Origin: an uncultured Desulfobulbaceae bacterium
GTDB taxonomy: Bacteria > Desulfobacterota > Desulfobulbia > Desulfobulbales > CALZHT01
Assembly (NCBI GenBank): GCA_945787445.1
Contig: CALZHT010000016.1
Location: 1 to 43,914 of the forward strand
DNA length: 43,914 bases
Direction of reading: 5' to 3'
Part shown: piece by piece, positions 1 to 10,301 of the stretch
Numbering within the stretch: position 1 is the stretch's first letter
Layout of the letters: every line of letters starts with the position of its first letter
The notes under the pieces: model-generated
What the model was told of the DNA's origin: nothing
The model's database searches: none
What the model saw: the letters and a program-made list of their open reading frames with translations, nothing else
Position numbers and translations under genes: made by a program

Positions 1-588
1 GGGAAGACGAAGCTTACAAAAGAAGAGAAGGCAGGATTTGATTTGTTCACTGGAAAAGGGAAGTGCTCAAAATGTCATATCTCCGACGGAAACAAGCCAC
101 TTTTTACGGATTTTACTTATGACAACCTCGGCGTACCGGGAAATCCTGAGAATCCTGTTTACAAGACTAAGTCCGACTATATTGACAAGGGGTTGGGTGG
201 TTTTCTCGAAAAACCTGAAACACCCAGAGAATGGCAGAAGCTGGCTAAGGGGAATATGGGCAAACATAAAGTTCCTACATTAAGAAATATTGACAAACGT
301 CCCAGCAGCACATTTGTGAAATCCTACATGCATAATGGTTACTTCAAGACACTCAAGGGACTGGTACATTTTTATAATACGAGGGACGTCAAGCCTGCCT
401 GTTCTGGATTATATCCCGAGGAAAAGGCTATTGCGGAGAATTGCTGGCCAAGACCGGAAGTCAAAGAGAATATTAACAGTGAAGAGCTTGGTGATCTTAA
501 GCTCACAGATAAAGAAGAAGAGGCGATAGTTACTTTTATGAAAACGCTTTCAGACGGCTTCATCCATAAGAGAAATAATGATGGGTAA
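1..588 (+). CDS. Di-heme cytochrome c peroxidase family protein (3' part)
   Basis: The reading frame is open from base 1, so the gene begins upstream of the window and only the C-terminal 195 residues are present. A heme-binding CSKCH motif lies near the start of the fragment. Further on are the PTLRNIDKRP stretch and YMHNGYFKTLKGLVHFYNTR, which match the C-terminal heme domain of the CCP/MauG family. Known members are periplasmic and reduce hydrogen peroxide, or carry out related oxidations, using electrons from small c-type cytochromes. The first heme domain and the signal peptide lie outside the window. The family assignment is firm; the exact substrate is not known. Confidence 0.88.
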   Translation, partial: GKTKLTKEEKAGFDLFTGKGKCSKCHISDGNKPLFTDFTYDNLGVPGNPENPVYKTKSDYIDKGLGGFLEKPETPREWQKLAKGNMGKHKVPTLRNIDKRPSSTFVKSYMHNGYFKTLKGLVHFYNTRDVKPACSGLYPEEKAIAENCWPRPEVKENINSEELGDLKLTDKEEEAIVTFMKTLSDGFIHKRNNDG

Positions 589-671
589 GATGAGAGAGTC
601 TTTGTCCTTGGGATAACAGGGGAAAAAACGTTAAAAGAGTGCGCTACAAACTCAAATATAAAGGTACTCAT

Positions 672-792
672 TTAATGAGTTTCGTGAAGCCTTTCCCAAA
701 GCTCCTTAATGATTACATATGAAGCATTTTTTGCGGGCAAATTCTTTTAACCGGTGTAGAAGCCGCAATCACCCAATAACTCTTTGTTTCCT
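672..792 (-). pseudogene. Decayed fragment of a DUF6794-like gene
   Basis: Read on the minus strand, this stretch encodes GNKELLGDCGFYTG, a TAA stop, then KNLPAKNASYVIIKELWER. It is closely similar to the C-terminal half of the intact small gene at 4576-4896. The internal stop replaces the first lysine of GKKNL, and the last residues of the intact protein are missing. No similarity extends upstream of the GNK segment. It is therefore a truncated, stop-containing copy, probably from a duplication or an insertion that carried only the 3' part. Confidence 0.75.
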
Positions 793-952
793 CAAAAGGT
801 TCAATGTATCCCTCCTGTATCGTGTGTTTGGGATTGCCGCAAACGGTTTTCTGTTGTTTTGGGTAACCCGGACAAGTTGATATTTGCAAGCCAAAATGGT
901 ATGAATAATCCCTTTTGACCGCTCGCCCCTTTTATGTTTCGGTCACGGTTTC

Positions 953-986
953 TGCTCCTGCTTCCTGGCGGAAAAGGAGCATTTTT
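953..986 (+). terminator. Possible rho-independent terminator
   Basis: TGCTCCT and AGGAGCA form a 7-bp stem, with a little further pairing inside, followed by five T residues on the plus strand. It is more than 350 bases past the peroxidase stop codon, so its link to that gene is uncertain. The rest of the 589-1097 gap contains only the DUF6794 fragment and no convincing gene. Confidence 0.35.
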
Positions 987-1058
987 AATTGGCATTCACA
1001 TCACATAACATCCAGGCCGCTGCTGTTTTATAATAATAAAGATGATTTTTAATAATGA

Positions 1059-3326
<2,268 letters not shown>

Positions 3327-3345
3327 TTTATTGGTGGAGGCTCAA

Positions 3346-4317
3346 ATGGTCGGTGTACGGTATTTTTCAGATCGAATGGTGCTGATTTTAGGGATTGTTT
3401 GCATGGGATTTGCAGTCATGGCCGGCTGCGGCGGGGGCGGAGACTCGGGGGCGGCTCCCGCGGTTGTCAAAGAGGGTGTGTTTGTGGACAGCGCGGTCGA
3501 GGGCCTGACCTACGCCACAACCTCACAGACCGGCCTCACCGATGCCCTGGGGACCTTTCGATATCAAGAGGGGGAGATGGTCCTTTTCTCGGTGGGAGAT
3601 GTCGTGCTCGGCGAGGCCCCGGGCAAGGGACAGCTCACCCCGCTCGATTTGGTCCCGGCTGCTGCGGATGAAACCGATCCCACAGTGTCCAATATCTGCC
3701 GCTTCCTGCAGTCCCTCGATCTGGATGGTAATCCGGCCAATGGTATTCACCTGGACAGCTTAAATCTCTTGGGAATTTTTCCGGATGCAACACCGCGGGA
3801 ACTATGTCCCGCAGCGACGGCGCAAAGCCATCTGCGTGACACTCTGAGTCAGTTGGATCGCGATGGCGATGGGTTCAGCGTAAGCCAGGGGGATTGTGAT
3901 GATACAGGGGCCGGGATATATCCGGGTGCTCCGGAGAGTTGTGGCGATGGCATCGACCAGGATTGCAGCGGCAGTGATTTGCTCTGTGTCTCGGACATCA
4001 GCGAATATGAACTCAACCTGTTTCAACTGATCAATGATTATCGCTTTCAGCAGCTTCTGGCTGCCCTTGAGTTCGATTCGCATCTCAACGACCTGGCTCG
4101 CGGGCACAGCCAAAACATGGAAATCTCCCAGACCATGAGCCATGACGGATTCCAGGAAAGATATGAAAGTTCGGGATTCAACACCTGTGTTGAAAATGTG
4201 GGCTGGAATTATGCCACCCCGGAAGCCATGTTTGAAGGATGGCGAACCTCGGACGGTCATAATCGCAACATGCTCAATGAACGGATCGAATTTGTGGGAA
4301 TCTGGCAATTAGCCTAG
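3346..4317 (+). CDS. Lipoprotein with MopE-like metal-binding and truncated CAP/SCP domain
   Basis: The N-terminus is a lipoprotein signal with lipobox VMAGC (Cys28), then a glycine-rich linker. Residues around 171-205 carry DRDGDG, GDCDD and a CGDGIDQDCSG motif, the MopE-type putative calcium/metal-binding cysteine pattern. Residues from about 222 resemble a CAP/SCP (PR-1-like) domain, with LFQLINDYR, LARGHSQNM, MSHDGF and SDGHNRNML. The start at ATG 3346 is set by GGAGG at 3336-3340. The protein stops right after EFVGIWQLA, before the final strand expected of a CAP domain. The TAG stop lies inside the terminal repeat of the element at 4314-4506, so the 3' end was probably replaced by that insertion. 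Function is unknown; surface location is likely. Confidence 0.8.
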   Translation: MVGVRYFSDRMVLILGIVCMGFAVMAGCGGGGDSGAAPAVVKEGVFVDSAVEGLTYATTSQTGLTDALGTFRYQEGEMVLFSVGDVVLGEAPGKGQLTPLDLVPAAADETDPTVSNICRFLQSLDLDGNPANGIHLDSLNLLGIFPDATPRELCPAATAQSHLRDTLSQLDRDGDGFSVSQGDCDDTGAGIYPGAPESCGDGIDQDCSGSDLLCVSDISEYELNLFQLINDYRFQQLLAALEFDSHLNDLARGHSQNMEISQTMSHDGFQERYESSGFNTCVENVGWNYATPEAMFEGWRTSDGHNRNMLNERIEFVGIWQLA

Positions 4318-4506
4318 TTTTCATCCGGAAACGCCCCTTTTGCGAAATCTCTGCGTCGATCTGTGGAATTGCTTGTGCGACGTACTCGAGTACGTCTCCG
4401 CCCAATTCCTTGATCTCCTTGACCTTTCGCAAAATTGTCAGTTGCCGAATTGAAAATAACTTGTTCCAGCATCCTCCAATTCTGCGACTTTCCGGATGGG
4501 AACTAG
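4314..4506. repeat. MITE-like inverted-repeat element
   Basis: The ends are imperfect inverted repeats: CTAGTTTTCATCCGGAAA at 4314-4331 and TTTCCGGATGGGAACTAG at 4489-4506, with two mismatches between the arms. An inner perfect pair, TTTTGCGAAA (4338-4347) and TTTCGCAAAA (4425-4434), and a perfect palindrome GACGTACTCGAGTACGTC (4379-4396) lie between them. There is no coding potential. The layout resembles a non-autonomous miniature element; no transposase that would move it is in the window. Its left end supplies the stop codon of the preceding lipoprotein gene. Confidence 0.7.
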
Positions 4507-4575
4507 TATAGAAACAATGAGTTATTCTTGAGAACGTTTGATTTATGTTGGTCTGCCGCAACCATTCCCGAACAT

Positions 4576-4896
4576 TCACTTAACAATACGTAGTAGATGA
4601 GTTTCGCGAAGCCTTTCCCAAAGCTCCTTAATGATTACATATGAAGCACTTTTTGCGTGCAAATTCTTTTTGCCGGTGTAGAAACGGCAATCGTTCAATA
4701 AATCCTTGTTTCCAGACAATAAGCCATACTTAGTACGGATATAGAGACCCAAAGAAGAAAGATGCAGTTCAATCAATTCTTTCTCCCCCATCTTGGCAAT
4801 TTCAGTTTTGTCCTTTAAAGGCAACTCTGAGATGAGCCGTTCAACTGCCTCTTCAATTGTTCGAGGCATAACGCTATGTTGCGGGGAATTATTCAC
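4576..4896 (-). CDS. Small DUF6794-like protein
   Basis: This is a 106-residue soluble protein without signal peptide. The PRTIEEAVERLIS start and the KYGLLSGNKDLL, GKKNLHAKSAS and VIIKELWERLRETH segments match what I recall of the DUF6794 family, which has no established function. The longest frame starts with GTG at 4896; an ATG at 4869 (MPRTIEEAV) is an alternative closer to the family start, and neither has a strong ribosome binding site. A stop-interrupted partial copy lies at 672-792, so the gene or its surroundings have been duplicated. Confidence 0.7.
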   Translation of the reverse strand: MNNSPQHSVMPRTIEEAVERLISELPLKDKTEIAKMGEKELIELHLSSLGLYIRTKYGLLSGNKDLLNDCRFYTGKKNLHAKSASYVIIKELWERLRETHLLRIVK

Positions 4897-4961
4897 TGAT
4901 TTATTGTGTTATGTACAGAGAAATCTTGTTAATCTTTTTTGCAATACCAATGTAGTCTTGC

Positions 4962-5705
4962 CTACCAAGTCAACTCGTTAAAACAAGGGATACATAATTC
5001 CCGGCCGTTTTTTACTCGAGTGTACTGTTCAAAAACCTCTTCCCGGCACATAACGCATTGAATCCGGCCTCCGGATTTGCCAGGTTTTGGTAATGATGCT
5101 TTTAACGTATCCGTATCCTTTTTATCGAGCCAGCGCAGATTAAAGGCCTTATCCTCGGGGACCAGGAGCATCTGGGCTGTTTTTTGTTTTTTCAGGGCCA
5201 AGAATTGTCGGCGCTCTTGTTCGTTTGCCTTTTTTCCCTTTATTTTTCGGGACAAGGTGTTGTATTCATCAGCATCCGGCGCTGTCTTGAAGATATGATC
5301 AAAGGTCCCTGGTTTCAGGACTACACGCAGGGCCTTCTGATCACGGTCCCGGATAAAGATCCAGACATCCTTGCCGTAATCCAAGACAACCAGACCTTTG
5401 CCCCTATTGCCAAGGGTATTGCCGAATGGCGAAGACTCTTTCAGAAGGAATTGGATAGCATCCAGCCCGCAGCGTTGCCCCTCTACTATTGGAGTGATGG
5501 CTTCCCCGCTGGCCTTACCATCCTGAAGATGGCGCTGGGCCACCTGGACCGCCAGATACCCTTTAGCCAGTCCAGGGCAGATATGTCCATGAAACTCCAC
5601 CAACCGGTCGAAGTCTTCAGGGAAATCAGCCTGCTTGCCGGAAGATTGAACAGGGCCTCCCAGAAAAAACAGCAACAAGAACAGCACATTTACGTACGGA
5701 TTCAT
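4962..5705 (-). CDS. Secreted FmdE-family protein with C-terminal zinc ribbon
   Basis: The 247-residue protein opens with a hydrophobic signal peptide (VLFLLLFFLGG), so it is probably exported. The FmdE domain follows, with the FHGHICPGLAKGY motif and the EGQRCGLDAIQFLL segment. FmdE is named after formylmethanofuran dehydrogenase subunit E; many bacterial members are stand-alone proteins of unknown role, some near molybdenum or tungsten enzyme genes. The C-terminus has CVMC and CIPC pairs typical of a DksA/TraR-like zinc ribbon. No molybdopterin gene is next to it here. Export of this domain combination suggests metal binding or delivery in the periplasm, but that is inference. Confidence 0.82.
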   Translation of the reverse strand: MNPYVNVLFLLLFFLGGPVQSSGKQADFPEDFDRLVEFHGHICPGLAKGYLAVQVAQRHLQDGKASGEAITPIVEGQRCGLDAIQFLLKESSPFGNTLGNRGKGLVVLDYGKDVWIFIRDRDQKALRVVLKPGTFDHIFKTAPDADEYNTLSRKIKGKKANEQERRQFLALKKQKTAQMLLVPEDKAFNLRWLDKKDTDTLKASLPKPGKSGGRIQCVMCREEVFEQYTRVKNGRELCIPCFNELTW

Positions 5706-5854
5706 GGATATTTTCTATTGTCAGCTTAATGTTATTGATTTCATGAGTAATGCAAGATGTTTCATCATTCCCGCGCACGCCCTGATTTGTCAGCCATAGG
5801 ATTTTCTCTGCTTCAAAAAATACAAGTTCTTCACAAAAAAACATCATAACACAT

Positions 5855-5945
5855 TTAGAAATAAAGCCCTTATTATTCAGCTTTTAAGATCGCAGGTACA
5901 TGTCAGATCTGATCAACGGAAAGTCAAACAAAGGTCAAAAGGTGA
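5855..5945. repeat. Dispersed 91-bp repeat, copy 1
   Basis: This aligns without gaps to 8865-8955, with about 13 mismatches by my count. It begins TTAGAAATAAAGCCC and includes CGCAGGTACATGTCAGATC. Both copies lie between tandem minus-strand genes. Neither has coding potential. The AGATCTGATC core is partly palindromic. Confidence 0.75.
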
Positions 5946-6000
5946 TTTACCCTTTGTTTTCCTTTAACTTACGTTTTCTTGAGCCCAGCAGGGAGTTTTT

Positions 6001-7890
6001 TCAATCCGTGTCTGGATTCTGAGTCATTGAAGCGCTGTCCCAGCCGACATCTGGATGTTCATCTGCCTCCTGCAACTCTGAGAGCAGGAGTTGTTCAAGG
6101 TCTTCTATCCGCTGGCGTGCCTGATTGATATATTGTATTTGATCGTGGCGAAGATGACGAAGTACGTTGATCGATTCTTCATCGTGATGCCTGAAAGTCT
6201 TTGTGGCACGATGAGCTTGATGTGACCTGAATCCAAGAACGCGTAGCGCATCAAAACTTGCTTTCAGAGCCGTATCAAGGGTGTCTCTATAAACGTGGTC
6301 GACCCCTGAGTCAAGAAGTTCATACGCCGGCGTCCTGCCATAAGCACGTGCAAAAATTGTTAAATGGGGAAAATGTTTTTGAGCGATGTTGACGATCTGC
6401 AAAACCTTTTCATGATCGTCTATGGCAACGATAAGAACCTTTGCCTTTTCTCCTCCTGCGGCAAGGAGAAGATCGTGACGAGATGCATCACCATAAAAAA
6501 CCTGTAGGCCTAATTTGCGTAAAAGCTCAACCTTGTCAGAGTCAATTTCAAGTACCGTAATCCCAACATCATTGGCTCGCAGCAGACGACCGATAATGCT
6601 GCCAAAGTTTCCGAATCCCGCGATGATGATTGGATTTTTTTCATCAATAACATCTGCTGTTTCATCTTCCTTTTCCTTTGTCCCGAAGCGCGGCTGAATA
6701 ATTTTTTCATTCATGAGAAAAAGGAAGGGAGTCAACGCCATTGAGAGAACAACTGCACTTATAAGCGGACTGGCAATGCTGCTTTGCATTACATGGCTCT
6801 GCACAGCAAAGGAAACGAGAACAAAGGCAAACTCGCCACCCTGGGCAAGAGCGAATGAAAAGATCATATTCTGATCCCATCCCATTTTAAAAACTCTCCC
6901 CAGGATGAACAGAACAAGGAGTTTGATCACTATGAGTGCTCCAACAAGCATTCCTATTTGTCCAAAGTTCGAAGAAATTATAGTGAAATCGAGGGACGCA
7001 CCCACAGAGATAAAAAAAAGGCCAAGGAGTAGTCCTTTGAAGGGTTCTATGTCTCCCTCAAGTTCGTGGCGGTATTCACTGTTTGCTAATACAACTCCTG
7101 CGAGAAATGTCCCAAGGGCCGGGCTGATTCCTACCATAGACATAAGAAGGGCAATGCCGATGATAAGCAGCAGAGCGGCAGCTGTGAAAAGCTCACGCAG
7201 GCGGGTACGAGCAATAGTCCGAAAAAACGGCCTTACCAGATAAAGCCCCCCGATAATGATTAAGGCTATAACACATGCTATAACTAAAGCCTGGCTCCAT
7301 GCCGGCAGAGTGGTTACCCATCCTTCAGTGCCATGTGTGATGTGCGTCTCTTTGACAGCTTCAACCGCATGCACCGCCAGAAGCGGCAATATGGCAAGCA
7401 TCGGGATTACTGCTATATCCTGAAAAAGCAAGACAGAGAAGGCGCTCTGCCCGGCGTCGGTTTTCATAAGGTCTTTTTCCCGCAGCGTCTGTAATACAAT
7501 TGCGGTGGATGAAAGTGAGAGGATCATGCCAATGGCTAAAGACGTTTGGAAAGGAAAGCCAAGCAGAAAGGCTACTGCCGTGATAAGTGTCGCGGTCAGA
7601 CCAACCTGGAGGCCGCCCATGCCCAGGATGGGGCCGCGCAGACGCCACAGTAAAGAAGGCTGCAGTTCAAGACCGATAAGAAAAAGCATCATCACTACGC
7701 CGAATTCGGCAAAGTGCATGACATCTTGCCCTCCTTCACCGAGTAAATGCAAGCCATCAGGGCCGATAACAATACCGGCAATGAGGTAGCCAAGGACCGA
7801 GCCAAGCCCAAGCCGTTTTGCTATTGGTACGGAAATTACAGCCGCGGCAAGATAAACGAATGCCTGAAAAAAGAAACTTTCGCCGTGCAC
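6001..7890 (-). CDS. KefB/KefC-like cation:proton antiporter (CPA2) with TrkA-N domain
   Basis: The 629-residue inner-membrane protein has about a dozen hydrophobic segments in residues 1-395, characteristic of the CPA2 monovalent cation/proton antiporters. A cytosolic TrkA-N (RCK) domain follows, beginning IIIAGFGNFGSIIGRLL with the Rossmann GxGxxG pattern. In E. coli KefB/KefC, the related proteins export potassium and acidify the cell in response to glutathione adducts of electrophiles. The start is GTG at 7890, preceded by GGAG at six bases. The KefG-like oxidoreductase gene ends 13 bases upstream, and this pairing supports the Kef assignment. Whether glutathione or another thiol controls it cannot be told. 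Confidence 0.9.
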   Translation of the reverse strand: MHGESFFFQAFVYLAAAVISVPIAKRLGLGSVLGYLIAGIVIGPDGLHLLGEGGQDVMHFAEFGVVMMLFLIGLELQPSLLWRLRGPILGMGGLQVGLTATLITAVAFLLGFPFQTSLAIGMILSLSSTAIVLQTLREKDLMKTDAGQSAFSVLLFQDIAVIPMLAILPLLAVHAVEAVKETHITHGTEGWVTTLPAWSQALVIACVIALIIIGGLYLVRPFFRTIARTRLRELFTAAALLLIIGIALLMSMVGISPALGTFLAGVVLANSEYRHELEGDIEPFKGLLLGLFFISVGASLDFTIISSNFGQIGMLVGALIVIKLLVLFILGRVFKMGWDQNMIFSFALAQGGEFAFVLVSFAVQSHVMQSSIASPLISAVVLSMALTPFLFLMNEKIIQPRFGTKEKEDETADVIDEKNPIIIAGFGNFGSIIGRLLRANDVGITVLEIDSDKVELLRKLGLQVFYGDASRHDLLLAAGGEKAKVLIVAIDDHEKVLQIVNIAQKHFPHLTIFARAYGRTPAYELLDSGVDHVYRDTLDTALKASFDALRVLGFRSHQAHRATKTFRHHDEESINVLRHLRHDQIQYINQARQRIEDLEQLLLSELQEADEHPDVGWDSASMTQNPDTD

Positions 7891-7903
7891 ATGAAACTCC
7901 TTG

Positions 7904-8524
7904 TTACTTCATGATGATATTGTCGATATCGCTGTTAAGTCGAGAAAGCCCGCGGGCAGCGTCGAAATCAATTTGGTTGTCACGCAATGCAGTAAGGAAT
8001 TTTCGCAGGTCTTCCCCGTGTTTGATTATTTTTTCTTCCGTTATTTTGTGGGTGCCATGGATAACAAAAGGCGGCAGATAATCCATCCCGCACATGTATG
8101 CCATCTGTTCGATCGGGCGTAAGAATTCCTTTATCGTGTATCTGTGATAGCCATTACTGCTGTACATAGCTTCTTTTCCCCCGGTAGAGATAACACTGAG
8201 GAGCCTTTTTCCTTGTAATGCTGTTCCTTTTTTGCCATATGCCCAGCCGTAAACAAGAACATGATCCTGCCATTCTCTCAATATTGCCGGCATGTTGAAC
8301 CAGAATACAGGATGATGAAAAACAACGATGTCATGCTGCAGCAAAAGTTTTTGTTCATTTTCAATGAGTATGTGAAAATCCGGATATGCCTCATAAAGGT
8401 CATGGAAGGTGACGCCGTCAATATTGTTGATGTATTTAATAAGCCGCCTGTTTACCCGTGATTTCTGAAGGGCAGGGTGGGCAAATAGAATAAGGATGTT
8501 GTTAGGGTATTGCTTTGGATTCAT
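7904..8524 (-). CDS. KefF/KefG-like NAD(P)H oxidoreductase (flavodoxin-2 fold)
   Basis: The 206-residue cytoplasmic protein starts with ILILFAHPALQKSRVN, the phosphate-binding segment of the flavodoxin-2 (NQO/MdaB) family. It continues with HHPVFWFNMPAILREWQD, typical of the KefF/KefG quinone reductase-like ancillary subunits. These bind FMN and activate the partner Kef channel, and several also reduce quinones. It lies just before the antiporter gene on the same strand with a 13-base gap, which is strong support for a joint operon. No good ribosome binding site is visible at the ATG. Confidence 0.88.
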   Translation of the reverse strand: MNPKQYPNNILILFAHPALQKSRVNRRLIKYINNIDGVTFHDLYEAYPDFHILIENEQKLLLQHDIVVFHHPVFWFNMPAILREWQDHVLVYGWAYGKKGTALQGKRLLSVISTGGKEAMYSSNGYHRYTIKEFLRPIEQMAYMCGMDYLPPFVIHGTHKITEEKIIKHGEDLRKFLTALRDNQIDFDAARGLSRLNSDIDNIIMK

Positions 8525-8656
8525 AACATTTTCATGTCGTAGGATTGTATTTTGGCGTCGTGCACTTTAGCGCATGATCCGTAATTATCATAGAATATAT
8601 GAAATGTATCTTAACTTGACAACCTGAAGAAGTTCCAAACAATTTTCCACGGATAA

Positions 8657-8700
8657 TAAAAAAAGCCGGGTTGAGATGCTTACAATCCCAACCCGGCTTA
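8657..8700 (-). terminator. Rho-independent terminator for leftward transcription
   Basis: AGCCGGGTTGAGAT pairs with ATCCCAACCCGGCT (14 positions, one mismatch), with a 7-base loop. In the leftward direction a run of T residues follows. It probably ends transcription coming from the PAS-domain gene at 9103-10077, although it is about 400 bases past that gene's stop. Confidence 0.75.
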
Positions 8701-8778
8701 GATTTATTTGGTCAGACTCTTTACAGATGCAGCTACGGAACAAGCCGAAAGAACTCAGCGTATTGCTAAGCACTGAGT

Positions 8779-8826
8779 AAATATTGAAGCTCCCCGCAGC
8801 AACTTGTGCACGGGAAACATAACCCT
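8779..8826. repeat. AAATATTGAAGCTCCCCGC repeat, copy 1
   Basis: This is about 47 bases similar to 20728-20775, with the first 19 bases identical and the rest diverged. Both copies run in the plus orientation and have no gene in them. It is part of the gene-free gap 8525-9102, which otherwise holds the terminator and the 91-bp repeat. Confidence 0.6.
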
Positions 8827-8864
8827 ATAAAAAATTAATGGACCAGAGTCGTGTATAATCCGGG

Positions 8865-8955
8865 TTAGAAATTAAGCCCGCATTAGTCAGCTTTTAGGAT
8901 CGCAGGTACATATCAGATCTGATCAGAGAAAAGTTAAATAAAGGTCAAACGGAGA
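8865..8955. repeat. Dispersed 91-bp repeat, copy 2
   Basis: This is the partner of 5855-5945. After it, 8956-9075 contains small hairpins (CATAGC-AGC-GCTATG and GTGACT-GA-AGTCAC) that the first copy lacks. This copy may therefore be a longer version of the element. Confidence 0.75.
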
Positions 8956-9102
8956 CCCCTTGTTGTTCTAAACAAGGCGCGACTGAAGGAGCATAGCAGC
9001 GCTATGTGACTGAAGTCACAACGCAGTGGGCGCGTCAAATTACGAGAAAGATGCGTCAGTTGGCTCTTGACACGACACTAGGTGAATGAGGGTAATCTGG
9101 GC

Positions 9103-10077
9103 TCATTCTTTATCTGGATACATTACCTTATAAAGTTCGGGATAAAGTTTTTTTGCACACTCAGGACAAATACTGTGACTAAATTCGGCTTCTGAATGAT
9201 CACGAATATATTCTTCAATTTGATTCCAATAACCTTTGTCATCTCGAATTTTCTTACATGAAGCACAAATGGGAAGAAAACCACTTAGCAGATTGACTTC
9301 CTCTAAAGCTTTCTGCAGTTCTTCAATTAAATCTTCTTTGGCATCCTCAGCACGTTTTCGTTTACTAATATCCTGAAAACTTTCGACTATACCTATTATT
9401 TCTTTATTGGCATCAAAAAATGGTCTGGCTGTAACAATGAAAGCCTTTTCTGTTCCACTATCATCTTTTTTTAATGTGTCGCAAACAACCTCTTTTTCAC
9501 CCTGCATTATCCGGTCAAGAGGACATTTCTCGCTGTGGCAGCTTTTGCCGGGACGCGATTCAAAGCACTTCTGGCTAGTCGACTGCTGAGCAGGGTGACC
9601 GAATAGATTATAGTAAGCCTCATTGGCCTGTAATATTTCATAATTTCTGTCTGTAATGCATAACGGGATGGCATTATTAAAAATACTTTCCAGGGTTGCC
9701 CTTGACTGCCTGAGTTCTTCAGAGACCTGCTTGTGTTCAATAACTTTTTCTTCAAGTGCCTGGGATGTTTTATTCATTAGGGTTAATGTATTTTGTATCA
9801 GGAGCAGAACCAAAAAAACAAACAGCGCCCCTCCCAAAAAAACTACAGCTCCAATGAGTTCAAAAAATTTCTCAATATCTTGAAACTGAAGAAACAAGAA
9901 AACACTGTAGCCTAAAAGAAAGGAAACCATGAGACTAGTTATTATGGTCCATTTCTGCCTGGTTTCCGGGGATACGGCTCTATTAATTTTCAAACTAGTA
10001 ATAATTGAGATAACCATGAAACAGGTGCCGATCAGAACAAAAACGATAGATATTTTATGCAGATAGGAATGATCCAT
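9103..10077 (-). CDS. Membrane PAS-domain signalling protein with CxxC tail motif
   Basis: The 324-residue protein has three hydrophobic segments in about the first 100 residues, a short coiled coil, and a PAS domain at about 108-235 (SIFNNAIPLCITDRNYEIL to VESFQDISKRKRAED). It ends with a conserved tail, LSGFLPICASCKKIRDDKGYW and HSICPECAKKLYPE, carrying two cysteine pairs. I recognise this tail from the ends of many deltaproteobacterial PAS and response-regulator proteins; its role is not established, and the CxxC pairs suggest metal or redox binding. There is no kinase, cyclase or GGDEF output domain, so it probably works through a partner. Extra cysteines (CFE, CHSEKC) lie within the PAS domain. 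Confidence 0.8.
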   Translation of the reverse strand: MDHSYLHKISIVFVLIGTCFMVISIITSLKINRAVSPETRQKWTIITSLMVSFLLGYSVFLFLQFQDIEKFFELIGAVVFLGGALFVFLVLLLIQNTLTLMNKTSQALEEKVIEHKQVSEELRQSRATLESIFNNAIPLCITDRNYEILQANEAYYNLFGHPAQQSTSQKCFESRPGKSCHSEKCPLDRIMQGEKEVVCDTLKKDDSGTEKAFIVTARPFFDANKEIIGIVESFQDISKRKRAEDAKEDLIEELQKALEEVNLLSGFLPICASCKKIRDDKGYWNQIEEYIRDHSEAEFSHSICPECAKKLYPELYKVMYPDKE

Positions 10078-10205
10078 GGATATTGATAGGAAATTAAAAT
10101 GAAAACTTATATGTTTTACGAATACATGTCTTACTTAAGAACCATCCAAATGGAACGATGTAGAACGATGGGGACGCCCATACGATTATGTTTTTCTCCC
10201 AAAAG

Positions 10206-10298
10206 TTAATGGTCAACATATCCCGCAGTTTCTGTACACCCCATTGGGTGCTTCGGCAAGAGTTTCATAAAATTATCGAAAAAGGTGGCCAGTTCCAT
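10206..10298 (-). pseudogene. Remnant of a type I restriction specificity gene (hsdS) 5' end
   Basis: An ATG three bases after the stop of the RhuM-Fic gene opens a 30-residue frame containing ATFFDNF. In a second frame the DNA reads KLRDML directly after PNGV. HsdS proteins commonly begin with an FFxNFxxLAxAPNGVxKLRxxxLxLAV pattern, so this looks like the first about 30 codons of hsdS with a frameshift. Nothing recognisable follows before the next gene. The assignment rests on short motifs only. Confidence 0.45.
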
Positions 10299-10301
10299 TG
10301 A

